Assembly: GCA_047974765.1 (NCBI GenBank)
Contig: JBKECP010000027.1
Coordinates: 1 to 64,000, forward strand
DNA from: JBKECP01 sp047974765
Lineage (GTDB): Bacteria; Pseudomonadota; Gammaproteobacteria; Pseudomonadales; Halieaceae
Direction of reading: 5' to 3'
DNA length: 64,000 nucleotides
The position numbers were made by a program, and so were the translations under genes. Below the pieces are notes generated by a model. That model made no database searches. It was not told the DNA's origin and worked only from the letters and a program-made list of their open reading frames with translations. Shown in pieces: positions 1-8,568 of this stretch. Position 1 is the stretch's first letter. The number at the start of each line of letters is the position of its first letter.

Positions 1-1
1 A

Positions 2-301
2 CAACAAGACGAGCACTGTTTTCACGGTATTCGACGGAGCTTGAATGCGGATAAGTTACGCTTGAGCAATCAGCTCAGAGGCTTGCTGGGCGAATATGGT
101 CTGGTGATGCCATGAGGGGATGCCGTCTTAAGGAAGGTGCTGCCAGGCTATTTAAGCAAGACCGACAACAGCTTAACCGAGCGTACCCGTTGCTATCTGG
201 CTCGCCAGTACGATCGGTTTTTGGCCATTATCAAAGAATTGGCCTGGTATGACAGGGTATTGCGCGAACAGGTCAAACCGGTCTGTAGAGAACCTGATTA
301 A
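2..301 (+). pseudogene. IS110-family transposase, C-terminal remnant
   Basis: Reading in frame from base 2 gives a protein end that matches the C-terminal (transposase_20) half of IS110/IS1111 transposases, with a piece reading NQLRGLLGEYGLVMP followed by an LRKVLPGYL-like stretch and a charged helix. An in-frame TGA at 113-115 breaks the frame and the final stop is TAA at 299-301. The upstream part lies outside the window, so I cannot say whether a full element exists there. The following DNA (302-480) has no coding signal and probably contains the old element end. Family assignment is from recognised motifs; the stop codon is seen directly. Confidence 0.72.
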
Positions 302-491
302 CCCGGTGGCCCTTGAGGTCGACATGCCGATAAGGGCTCTGCAGGCGGCGAAACTTCATCAAGGCCAGAGGGCGAAGTGAGCTCCTCACAAACAGGCCGG
401 ATATACGACAACAACCTGTCCTGTTGCTTAACATCGACTGTGTGAGCCTTGTAAACGGGGAGGAGACCTAAAAGCGCTTTTGTGCTTTATG

Positions 492-1673
492 TCAGTCCCG
501 GCGCAGGCGGTCTGAAATAGCGATTGGGGTGGGATAATTCAGTACCACAATATAGGATGAAACCAACAGGGTAATGATGGTGGTAGCCTGAATGAGCAAA
601 GAACCACCGGGGCTGAGCAGGGCACTGCTGGTGGCAACATAAGCAATTAGCAGGGAAAATTCACTGGCCTGCCCCAGACGAAAGCCAAGATCCCAGGCCA
701 GTGGTCGTTTTTCGCTCATACCCTTGAGTAAGAAACGATAAACCACTGGCTTGGCAGCCAATACCAGTACAGACAAAACCAGCGTTGGCAACAGCACAGT
801 GTTTAACATAGCCCATTCAAAGCGTGCTCCAACGGTAAAGAAGAATAAAATCAGGAAAAAGTCACGCAGCGGTTTGAGGTTGACAGCAATGTATTGGGCA
901 ATGGGGCTGGTGGCGATTGAAATGCCGGCGATAAAAGCACCTATCTCGGCTGACAGACCCACCAAAGCGGCGACTTCCGCCACGCCCAGACACCAGCCAA
1001 TAGCAATCAGAAAGATATATTCGTGGAAGCGGTCAAAGCGACCCATCAGCGGCAGGATACTATAGCGAACCAGCAACCAGGTACCTGCGCCAAGCAAAGG
1101 TAGAGCGAGGAAGGGGCGTATGAAGTCGAGTATTTCAGGACTGACACCTTTGCTGTCGCCACTGGCATTGAGTAGCAGCAAAACAATAATGGCCAGCAAG
1201 TCCTGCAACAGCAACAGACCAATCATCAATTCACCAATATGACGGTGATGTAATACTGTCGTTGGCAACAGCTTGATACCGATAATGGTCGAGGAGAACA
1301 TCATTGCTGTTCCGATTATCGTGGCTTCTATCAGTGCGAAACTAAATAACACAGCTACAGCAAAGCCCATCATCGCAAAAATGGCACAGCTGGTAATACC
1401 AACTACGGTTGATTTACGCAGGGTCGACAGCAACGCTTTTGGCTGCATATCGAGTCCGAGCAGGAACAGCAGGAAAATAATACCGACGTGAGCCGTATCC
1501 GACAGTAATTTCAGATCCGGCACCAGTGACAGCCCATAAGGGCCAATAGCAGCGCCCAGGGCCACATAGGCAATAATCAGAGGTTGGCGGGTATAGAGGG
1601 CAACGGATGCAAACAGCGCTGCACCGCTGTAGATCAGAAAAAAAGAAAAGGTGATGTTGCCGCCGTCCATCAT
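492..1673 (-). CDS. Kef-type (CPA2) cation:proton antiporter without RCK domain
   Basis: A 393-residue, almost wholly hydrophobic protein with about 12 membrane segments and the Na+/H+ exchanger fold of the monovalent cation:proton antiporter-2 family. It is expected to exchange K+ or Na+ for protons across the inner membrane. Typical landmarks are the GLDMQPKAL-type segment after the third helix, the LLLQDLLAII helix and the SAEIGAFIAG helix. It ends right after the last membrane helix, so the cytoplasmic TrkA-N/RCK regulatory domain of KefB/KefC (about 600 residues) is missing. Shorter relatives exist naturally, but the stop lies about 190 bases from a decayed transposon, so truncation is also possible. 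The start follows an AGGGTGG ribosome-binding site; Met1 or Met2 are equally possible. Confidence 0.85.
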   Translation of the reverse strand: MMDGGNITFSFFLIYSGAALFASVALYTRQPLIIAYVALGAAIGPYGLSLVPDLKLLSDTAHVGIIFLLFLLGLDMQPKALLSTLRKSTVVGITSCAIFAMMGFAVAVLFSFALIEATIIGTAMMFSSTIIGIKLLPTTVLHHRHIGELMIGLLLLQDLLAIIVLLLLNASGDSKGVSPEILDFIRPFLALPLLGAGTWLLVRYSILPLMGRFDRFHEYIFLIAIGWCLGVAEVAALVGLSAEIGAFIAGISIATSPIAQYIAVNLKPLRDFFLILFFFTVGARFEWAMLNTVLLPTLVLSVLVLAAKPVVYRFLLKGMSEKRPLAWDLGFRLGQASEFSLLIAYVATSSALLSPGGSLLIQATTIITLLVSSYIVVLNYPTPIAISDRLRRD

Positions 1674-1752
1674 CCACCCTGAGCAATGACTGTCAGGCCG
1701 AGTGTAAAGCAGTGTCGCGGGCTTGCACAGTGTACACAGACCCGCTTATGAC

Positions 1753-2223
1753 TCAGTTGCGGCGGCGAAACAATGGCAGTGGCTGGTTGATGGATGCCTG
1801 ATAATGTACGTCAAAATCATCCAGACTGGCCATGGATTCTTCCAGCAGCTGCTCATCTTCCATCTGGAAGGCATTAAAGCCACAGCGGCTCAGGTAATGC
1901 AGTTGATCGCGGATATAAGTACCGACCGCCCGCAACTCGCCCTGATAACCGCGTTGACGCAGCTCACGCCCGTAGGAAAACCCCCGGCCATCGGTGAATA
2001 CGGGAAAGCTGATGGCAACCAGTGCAATTTCATCCAGATGAGGCAACAGCGCCTCGATACCATCACCCGGCTCCAGTTGCACCGCACTACCTTGCTTGTC
2101 AGTCAGTTGCTGCCATTGTTCAAGTGTGCCAATACGGCCATCGGTGAGCTGTTCGGCTTCCGGGTCAATGGGCAGCCAGCGCTCATCTTCGACGATGGCT
2201 CTGTCTTTAATCAGCTTTGGCAT
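1753..2223 (-). CDS. DUF934 family protein, sulfite-reductase partner
   Basis: A protein of about 156 residues belonging to DUF934 (oxidoreductase-associated, often found beside ferredoxin-type sulfite reductases). No catalytic motif is evident; an accessory role in assimilatory sulfite reduction is inferred from its constant neighbour. The start is placed at base 2223 because the family's N-terminus (MPKLIKDR...) begins there and an AAGGAG site lies just upstream. A longer in-frame extension exists but runs back into the upstream gene in another frame. It overlaps the 3' end of the upstream sulfite reductase gene by 17 bases, indicating translational coupling in one operon. Confidence 0.85.
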   Translation of the reverse strand: MPKLIKDRAIVEDERWLPIDPEAEQLTDGRIGTLEQWQQLTDKQGSAVQLEPGDGIEALLPHLDEIALVAISFPVFTDGRGFSYGRELRQRGYQGELRAVGTYIRDQLHYLSRCGFNAFQMEDEQLLEESMASLDDFDVHYQASINQPLPLFRRRN

Positions 2224-3871
2224 AGACGCGCTCCTTAAAGGGCTCAATACCGACACGGTTATAGGTGGCCAGAAAGGTTTCCTCTTCAGCCCGTAGATCC
2301 ACAAAGGTTTGCAAAATGCGCTCGATCACATCGGGCACATCTTCCTGGCTGAAGGAGGGGCCGAGAATTTTACCGATAGCGGCGTTGTGGGACTGGCTGC
2401 CCCCCAGAGAAACCTGATAAAACTCCTGCCCCTTTTTATCAACGCCAAGAATACCTATCTGGCCGATATGGTGGTGGCCACAGGCGTTCATACAGCCACT
2501 GATGTTGAGATCAATGGGGCCCAGGTCATAAACGTAGTCCATATCCTCAAAGCGGGATTGAATAGCTTCAGCTACCGGTATGGATTTGGCATTGGCCAGC
2601 GAGCAGTAGTCACCGCCGGGACAACAGATAATATCGGTCAGATAGCCGATATTGGCCGTTGCCAGCCCCGCCTTTTGCAGTATCTGCCAAAGTTCATACA
2701 GATCTGCTTGGCGTACATCCGCCAGCACCATGTTTTGCTCGTGGGTGGTGCGCAGTTCACCGAAGCTGTAGGTGTCAGCCAGGTCGGCCAGCAGTTCGAG
2801 CTGACGGTCGCTGACATCACCGGGGGTAATGCCGGTAATCTTGAGTGAAACAGTGACGGCGCGATAACCGGCAACACGGTGTTCCACCGTATTGCGCTTG
2901 AGCCAGTTGGCAAAGATCGGGTCAGCGGTGGCCTGTTGTTGCAACGCTGCCAGACTGGCATTTTCGTCGATAGTTTCGTAGGCAGGATCAACAAAAAAAG
3001 ATTTGGCGCGGTTGATCTCCTGTTCCGTAAGGGTGCTTGGGCCGTCCTTGATCTGGGCCCACTCTTTTTCGACTGCATCGCGGAAGGCTTCCACACCCAT
3101 TGCCTTGACTAGAATTTTGATGCGCGCCTTGAACTTGTTATCGCGGCGACCGTGCTGGTTATAGACCCGTAAAATGGCTTCCAGATAGGTCAGCAGGTGT
3201 TTTTTCTCAATCCACTGTGTCATTACCGAAGCAATGACCGGTGTGCGACCAAGGCCGCCACCGGCCAACACCCTGAAACCGGTTTCACCATCGGCATTTT
3301 TAAGCAGCTCCACTCCGATATCGTGTACTTTGACCGCAGCCCGATCCTCACGGGTGGCACAAACAGCAATTTTAAATTTGCGCGGTAAAAAGGCAAATTC
3401 CGGATGAAAGGTACTCCACTGACGGATAATTTCACAGTAAGGGCGGGGGTCTTCCAGCTCGTCCCGGGCCACACCGGCAAACTGATCAGTCGTGGTATTG
3501 CGGATACAGTTGCCACTGGTCTGAATGGCGTGCATCTGCACCGTTGATAATTCTTTCAAAATGGTCGGCACCTCTTCCAGGCGCGGCCAGTTGAGCTGGA
3601 TATTCTGACGGGTACTGACATGGGCATAGCCCTTATCGTACTCGCGGGTGATAAAGGCCAGTTTGCGCAATTGTGTTGAATTGAGCAGGCCGTAGGGAAC
3701 AGCGATGCGCATCATTGGCGCCAATCGCTGAATGTAAAGCCCGTTTTGCAGGCGCAGTGGCAAAAACTGGGCTTCGCTCAGTTTACCTTCAAGATAGCGC
3801 CCGGTCTGGCGGCTAAACTGGGCGACCCGCTGCTCGATAGCGCGTTGGTCATAGTCATCGTAAACGTACAT
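2207..3871 (-). CDS. cysI: Nitrite/sulfite reductase, ferredoxin-type hemoprotein (CysI-like)
   Basis: A 554-residue siroheme/[4Fe-4S] reductase that reduces sulfite (possibly nitrite) with six electrons in assimilation. It has the twofold ferredoxin-like plus catalytic-core arrangement of the family: an N-terminal half with an RQNIQLNWP segment and a TSGNCIRN motif, and a C-terminal half with the cluster/siroheme cysteines in CPGGDYC (C-x5-C) and SGCMNAC (C-x3-C). The length is typical of the single-subunit ferredoxin- or flavoprotein-dependent enzymes found in pseudomonads. The operon partner downstream is the DUF934 gene. Upstream, two direct repeats (3949-3978) may form an operator. Whether it prefers sulfite or nitrite cannot be told from motifs; the DUF934 linkage favours sulfite. 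Confidence 0.92.
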   Translation of the reverse strand: MYVYDDYDQRAIEQRVAQFSRQTGRYLEGKLSEAQFLPLRLQNGLYIQRLAPMMRIAVPYGLLNSTQLRKLAFITREYDKGYAHVSTRQNIQLNWPRLEEVPTILKELSTVQMHAIQTSGNCIRNTTTDQFAGVARDELEDPRPYCEIIRQWSTFHPEFAFLPRKFKIAVCATREDRAAVKVHDIGVELLKNADGETGFRVLAGGGLGRTPVIASVMTQWIEKKHLLTYLEAILRVYNQHGRRDNKFKARIKILVKAMGVEAFRDAVEKEWAQIKDGPSTLTEQEINRAKSFFVDPAYETIDENASLAALQQQATADPIFANWLKRNTVEHRVAGYRAVTVSLKITGITPGDVSDRQLELLADLADTYSFGELRTTHEQNMVLADVRQADLYELWQILQKAGLATANIGYLTDIICCPGGDYCSLANAKSIPVAEAIQSRFEDMDYVYDLGPIDLNISGCMNACGHHHIGQIGILGVDKKGQEFYQVSLGGSQSHNAAIGKILGPSFSQEDVPDVIERILQTFVDLRAEEETFLATYNRVGIEPFKERVYAKAD

Positions 3872-3948
3872 TAAACAGTCCTGTTAGCGCGGGCTGAATT
3901 GGCTGAATCACTGGCCAGGTTGGCAGAGGGGCGCTACCTTACCAGAAA

Positions 3949-3978
3949 ATCTACTCACTGAAATATGCCATCTACTCA
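3949..3978 (-). promoter_or_regulatory. Candidate operator: 9-bp direct repeat upstream of cysI
   Basis: On the coding strand for cysI the 9-mer TGAGTAGAT occurs twice, 21 bases apart start to start (plus-strand positions 3949-3957 and 3970-3978), roughly 80-110 bases before the cysI start. Two copies on the same helical face suggest a dimeric regulator, such as a CysB-type LysR protein. The identity of the regulator is unknown. Confidence 0.35.
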
Positions 3979-4030
3979 TAAGGTTAGAACCCAATTGGAA
4001 GGTTTTATCTGAGCCATGTTCAGGTATCTC

Positions 4031-7000
4031 TCAATGATTGAGGTTGGATGACAGCCAGCGGGCCATATCCTGTGGTGGTATCTGTTTTCGCCGGGCCAGA
4101 TCATCCACCTGATCCTGTCCGATTTTACCCACTGAAAAATAGCGCGAATCAGGGTGGGAAAAATACCAGCCGCTAACTGCCGCCGCCGGTAGCATGGCGA
4201 AATGATCAGACAGGGTCACACCGGTATTGGCTGTGGCATCAAGCAGTTTAAACAGAGCTGCCTTTTCGGTGTGATCCGGGCAGGCAGGATAACCCGGGGC
4301 GGGGCGAATACCGCGGTAGCGCTCGCGGATCAGGGCCTCGTTGTCGAGGGCTTCATCGGGCGCATAGCCCCACAGTTCACGACGCACCTGCCGATGCAGG
4401 TATTCAGCAAAGGCTTCAGCCAGTCGGTCGGCAAGTGCTTTAACCATAATGGCGCTGTAATCATCGTGCTCGGCGTGAAAGGCTGCAGCCCGTTCAGCCG
4501 CACCGTGACCGGCTGTTACACAGAAACCGCCCACGTAATCGGGCAGGCCACTGCCAACAGGTGCGACAAAGTCAGCCAGAGAGAAATTGGCTTCACCATT
4601 GGGTTTTTCCAACTGCTGGCGCAAATGATGCAGGCGGCTTAATTCTTCGCTGCGGCTCTCGTCAGTGTACAGGATCAGGTCGTCACCATCGCGTTCCGCT
4701 GGCCAGAAACCAACTACTGCACGAGCTGTGAGCCATTTTTCACTGATGATTTTGTCGAGCATGGTACGGGCATCATGGAATAGGTCCCGTGCTTGAGCAC
4801 CAACTTTGGCATCTTCAAGAATGGCCGGGTATTTGCCCGCCAGTTCCCAGGAAATAAAGAAAGGTGTCCAGTCGATAATTTCCAGCAGATTCGCCAGCGG
4901 GAAATCCTCAAATACCCGGGTGCCGGTAAAGGACGGGCGGGGAGGCTGATAATTCTGCCAGTTTAGTTGTAAGCCGTTGGCAGCGGCTTCCGGGTAGGGC
5001 AGGGTGCGGCTGCGGGGTTTGCGATTGGCCACCCGCTCGCGGATAACTTCATAGTCAGCGCGCAGACCGGTAATATAGTCGGCTTTGCCGCTGCCCATCA
5101 ACTGAGTGGCCACAGCCACGCTGCGTGAGGCATCAGGTACATAAACCACCTGATCGTGCTGGTAGATGGGTTCGATCTTGACAGCGGTATGGGCCTTGGA
5201 AGTAGTAGCACCGCCAATCAATAAAGGTACATTAAAATCCCCGCGCTGCATCTCTGAGGCAACGTGTACCATCTCATCCAGGGAGGGCGTAATCAGGCCG
5301 GACAGACCGATAATATCGACCTTTTTTTCACGCGCAATACGCAGGATTTCCTCGCAGTGCACCATCACACCAAGGTCGATGACCTCGAAGTTATTGCACT
5401 GCAATACTACGCCGACGATATTCTTGCCGATATCGTGAACATCACCTTTGACGGTGGCCATCAGAATGCGGCCATTACTGGCAGTAGCCTCAGTTTTTTC
5501 AGCTTCGATGTAGGGTTGCAGATAAGCCACTGCCTGCTTCATCACACGAGCACTTTTGACCACCTGGGGCAGGAACATCTTACCCTCGGCAAAGAGGTCG
5601 CCGACCACATTCATGCCGTCCATCAGCGGGCCTTCGATCACCTGGATGGGGCGTTCGAAGGTCTGCCGGGCTGCTTCTGCATCCTCGACAATATAGGTGT
5701 TGATACCCTTGACCAGCGCATATTCAAGACGCTTGTCAACAGACTGTTCGCGCCAGCTTAAATCTTCACTGCGGGCCTTGTCGCCACCGCTGTCGCGGTA
5801 GCGTTCAGCCAGCTCCAGCAGGCGTTCAGTGCCGTCGTCACGGCGGTTGAGAATGACGTCCTCGACCGCCTCACGCAATTCGGTGGGCAGCTCATCATAA
5901 ACCGCCAGCTGGCCAGCGTTGACGATCCCCATATCCATACCGGCATGAATGGCATGGTAGAGAAAGACAGAGTGGATGGCTTCGCGCACGGGGTTGTTGC
6001 CCCGGAAGGAAAAGGACACATTGGACACTCCGCCCGAGACCAGGGCGCCGGGCAGGCTGGCCTTGATAAAGCGGGTCGCCTCGATGAAATCGACGGCGTA
6101 GTTATTGTGTTCGTCGATACCGGTGGCGACAGCAAAGATGTTCGGATCAAAGATGATATCCCGGGGGTTGAAGCCGACTTCATTGACTAAAAGCTCATAG
6201 CAGCGACGGCAGATGGCCTCGCGCCGTTGCAGGTTGTCGGCCTGGCCGCTCTCATCGAAGGCCATCACCACCACGGCAGCACCATAGCGGCGGCACAGAC
6301 GGGCCTGTTCGAGGAATTCCTCCTCGCCGGCCTTCAGGCTGATGGAATTGACCACCGGCTTGCCCTGAATGCACTTCAAACCAGCTTCAATCACCTGCCA
6401 GCGGGAAGAATCAATCATAATTGGCACCCGCGAAATATCCGGTTCGGAGGCAATCAGATTCAGGAAGGTGACCATCGCCTGCTCGGCGTCCAGCATGCCC
6501 TCATCCATATTGATGTCGATGATCTGGGCGCCGTCTTCCACCTGCACCCGGGCCACTTCAAGAGCGCTCTCGTAGTCGCCTTCCATAACCAGCCGTTTGA
6601 AACGGGCAGAACCTGTCACATTACAGCGTTCACCGACATTGATGAAAAGGCTGCTGGCGGTGATATTAAAGGGTTCCAGGCCGCTCAGACGACAGGCGCC
6701 TTCGGGTTGGGGCAGGGGCCTGGGGGCAATACCTTCGACGGCTTCGGCAATGGCACGGATATGCGCCGGGGTAGTGCCACAGCAACCACCGGCCAGATTG
6801 AGCATGCCGCGCTCGGCAAAGCCGCGAAAGTCTGCGTGCATATCTTCGGGTGTTTCGTCATATTCACCAAAAGCATTGGGCAGGCCAGCATTTAAGTGGG
6901 CACTGAAGTAGCATCCACACACTTTTGAAAGCTCTTCAAGAAATGGCCGTATCTCTTTGAATCTTCTGCCACAATTACTGCCAACAACTAAGGGATTGGC

Positions 7001-7720
7001 ATGGGCAACAGCGTTCCAGAAAGCCTCCGGGCTTTGACCTGACAGCACTCGCCCGCTGGTGTCGGGGAAAGTCACTGAGATCATCAGTGGCAGTTCTATA
7101 CCGAGCGCTTCAAAGACGCCCTGAACAGCAAAAACAGCCGCTTTTGCATTGAGGGTATCAAAGACAGTTTCAATCATCAGCAGATCGACACCACCCTCGA
7201 TAAGAGCGTGTGTGGCCTCGCTGTAATCGCGCACCAGTTCATCAAAGTGGATATTGCGTGCGCCGGGGTTGTTAACATCCGGTGAAATCGAGGCCGTGCG
7301 CGGGGTCGGCCCGAGAATACCAGCCACATAGCGGGGTTTGTCTGGCTGCTGGCGACTATATTCATCCGCTGCTGAGCGAGCCAGGCGGGCACCGGCCAGA
7401 TTCAATTCGTAAGCCAGCGCCTGCAGGCCGTAGTCTGCCTGGGCAACAGCGGTACTGTTGAAGGTATTGGTTTCGATAATATCAGCGCCAGCGGCCAGAA
7501 ATTCCCGATGCAGGTCGGTGATGATCTGTGGCTGGGTCAGTGACAACAGATCATTATTGCCTTTGAGATCGCTGTCATGATCAATAAAGCGCTGGCCGCG
7601 GTAGTCAGCTTCAAGCAGTTTGCGAGTCTGGATCATGGTGCCCATAGCCCCGTCGAGAACCATAATTCGCTGTTGCAGGCTCTGCTCAATGGCGGCATAA
7701 GAAGGGTGTTTGCGGGGCAT
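4031..7720 (-). CDS. metH: Cobalamin-dependent methionine synthase
   Basis: A protein of about 1229 residues, matching the usual MetH length. It transfers the methyl group of 5-methyltetrahydrofolate to homocysteine through cob(I)alamin. Domains in order: homocysteine-binding barrel (DGAMGTMIQ start; zinc cysteines in GSNCG and GGCCGTTP), pterin-binding domain (FINVGERCNVTGS), cobalamin cap and Rossmann domain (KGDVHDIGKNIVG with the cobalt-ligating His), and the C-terminal AdoMet-binding reactivation domain. The start is at 7720, preceded by AGGAAG; the open frame extends 65 codons further upstream but that part does not resemble MetH. Divergent from nfuA across about 200 bases. I saw no convincing cobalamin or SAM riboswitch in that gap. 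Confidence 0.97.
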   Translation of the reverse strand: MPRKHPSYAAIEQSLQQRIMVLDGAMGTMIQTRKLLEADYRGQRFIDHDSDLKGNNDLLSLTQPQIITDLHREFLAAGADIIETNTFNSTAVAQADYGLQALAYELNLAGARLARSAADEYSRQQPDKPRYVAGILGPTPRTASISPDVNNPGARNIHFDELVRDYSEATHALIEGGVDLLMIETVFDTLNAKAAVFAVQGVFEALGIELPLMISVTFPDTSGRVLSGQSPEAFWNAVAHANPLVVGSNCGRRFKEIRPFLEELSKVCGCYFSAHLNAGLPNAFGEYDETPEDMHADFRGFAERGMLNLAGGCCGTTPAHIRAIAEAVEGIAPRPLPQPEGACRLSGLEPFNITASSLFINVGERCNVTGSARFKRLVMEGDYESALEVARVQVEDGAQIIDINMDEGMLDAEQAMVTFLNLIASEPDISRVPIMIDSSRWQVIEAGLKCIQGKPVVNSISLKAGEEEFLEQARLCRRYGAAVVVMAFDESGQADNLQRREAICRRCYELLVNEVGFNPRDIIFDPNIFAVATGIDEHNNYAVDFIEATRFIKASLPGALVSGGVSNVSFSFRGNNPVREAIHSVFLYHAIHAGMDMGIVNAGQLAVYDELPTELREAVEDVILNRRDDGTERLLELAERYRDSGGDKARSEDLSWREQSVDKRLEYALVKGINTYIVEDAEAARQTFERPIQVIEGPLMDGMNVVGDLFAEGKMFLPQVVKSARVMKQAVAYLQPYIEAEKTEATASNGRILMATVKGDVHDIGKNIVGVVLQCNNFEVIDLGVMVHCEEILRIAREKKVDIIGLSGLITPSLDEMVHVASEMQRGDFNVPLLIGGATTSKAHTAVKIEPIYQHDQVVYVPDASRSVAVATQLMGSGKADYITGLRADYEVIRERVANRKPRSRTLPYPEAAANGLQLNWQNYQPPRPSFTGTRVFEDFPLANLLEIIDWTPFFISWELAGKYPAILEDAKVGAQARDLFHDARTMLDKIISEKWLTARAVVGFWPAERDGDDLILYTDESRSEELSRLHHLRQQLEKPNGEANFSLADFVAPVGSGLPDYVGGFCVTAGHGAAERAAAFHAEHDDYSAIMVKALADRLAEAFAEYLHRQVRRELWGYAPDEALDNEALIRERYRGIRPAPGYPACPDHTEKAALFKLLDATANTGVTLSDHFAMLPAAAVSGWYFSHPDSRYFSVGKIGQDQVDDLARRKQIPPQDMARWLSSNLNH

Positions 7721-7847
7721 TGCTGGGCTTCCTGTTTGACGCTGACAAGCCCTCAGCTCAAGCCAAGGGGAGTTAAAAAGGGCGCGTATTCTATCAGAAC
7801 TCTGTCGCTGTCCGGATTCTGATTTTGGTATATCTCGACATTGTTCA

Positions 7848-7875
7848 TCGACATTGTTCAACGCGGTGATAAAAT
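7848..7875 (+). promoter_or_regulatory. Putative sigma-70 promoter of nfuA
   Basis: A TCGACA -35 hexamer (7848-7853), a 16-base spacer and a TAAAAT -10 (7870-7875) lie about 45 bases upstream of the nfuA ATG. A 13-base near-perfect tandem repeat (CGACATTGTTCA, then A or T) covers the -35 region. The -10 touches a candidate IscR site. Confidence 0.45.
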
Positions 7876-7898
7876 ACCCGACTAATTTACTCGGAAAC
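7874..7898 (+). promoter_or_regulatory. Candidate IscR type-1 operator of nfuA
   Basis: The 25 bases fit the type-1 IscR consensus (ATASYYGACTRWWWYAGTCRRSTAT) at 21 of 25 positions, starting ATACCCGACTAATTT and continuing ACTCGGAAAC. The half-site with GACT is perfect. The position, overlapping the -10 and start point of nfuA, suits repression by [2Fe-2S]-IscR. IscR control of nfuA is known from Pseudomonas; here it is inferred from sequence. Confidence 0.55.
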
Positions 7899-7921
7899 GA
7901 TCCGAACAGGTGCAAAACACA

Positions 7922-8497
7922 ATGATTTCCATTACTGAATCGGCCCAGGAATATCTCGCTGAATTATTGTCCAAACAGGAAGATACTCTGGGTGTAAGAG
8001 TTTTTATCAATCAACCGGGCACTCCCCGGGCAGAAACCTGTATCGCCTACTGCCGCGAAGGTGATATTCACGAGGATGATGAAAAACGTATTTATGAAAA
8101 GCTTACCGCCTGGTTTGACGGCCCCAGCATTCCTTTTCTGGAAGATGCCCTGGTAGATTATGCCAAGGACCGCATGGGCGGTCAGCTGACCATCAAGGCG
8201 CCCAATGCCAAATTGCCCCGCGTGGATGAAAACAGTTCACTGCCAGAGCGTATCAATTATGTGCTTTACAACGAGGTCAATCCCGCGCTGGCCTCCCACG
8301 GCGGCGAAGTCAGTCTGGTGGAAGTCACCGATGACAACTACGCTATTTTGCGCTTTGGCGGTGGTTGTCAGGGCTGCGGCATGGCCGACCAGACACTCAA
8401 GCACGGTGTCGAAAAAACTCTGCTGGAGCAGTTGCCCGAACTGGCGGGTGTACGCGATATGACCGACCACAGTGATCGCTCTCAGGCCTATTATTAA
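7922..8497 (+). CDS. nfuA: Fe-S cluster carrier protein NfuA
   Basis: A 191-residue protein from the ATG at 7922, exactly the length of E. coli NfuA. It carries [4Fe-4S] clusters to apoproteins, especially under oxidative stress or iron limitation. The N-terminal half is a degenerate A-type carrier domain (TESAQEYLAELL..., with the usual cysteines missing); the C-terminal half is the Nfu domain with the cluster-binding pair in GGCQGCGM at Cys149 and Cys152. A GTG four codons upstream is an alternative start, but the ATG has the AGGTG element at better spacing. A candidate IscR operator overlaps the promoter, and a strong hairpin follows the gene. Confidence 0.96.
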   Translation: MISITESAQEYLAELLSKQEDTLGVRVFINQPGTPRAETCIAYCREGDIHEDDEKRIYEKLTAWFDGPSIPFLEDALVDYAKDRMGGQLTIKAPNAKLPRVDENSSLPERINYVLYNEVNPALASHGGEVSLVEVTDDNYAILRFGGGCQGCGMADQTLKHGVEKTLLEQLPELAGVRDMTDHSDRSQAYY

Positions 8498-8514
8498 GCC
8501 GCTGTTTTTATAAG

Positions 8515-8552
8515 CTGCCAGAACAGGTGTTTAAAACACCGTGTTCTGGCAG
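8515..8552. terminator. Bidirectional terminator between nfuA and the DAHP synthase gene
   Basis: An 11-bp perfect stem (CTGCCAGAACA paired with TGTTCTGGCAG) continues into an inner GGTGTTTAAAACACC hairpin. It sits between two convergent genes and has short T/A runs on its flanks. Confidence 0.75.
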
Positions 8553-8568
8553 TTGTCGTCTGCTTTTC

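Noticed and set aside
751..1065. Plus-strand frames opposite the antiporter, metH, sbcC and other long genes
   Set aside because: They mirror the reading frames of clearly identified genes on the other strand and carry no family motifs.
7721..7921. Riboswitch upstream of metH
   Set aside because: No B12 box or SAM/SAH aptamer core was recognised in the roughly 200-bp divergent gap.
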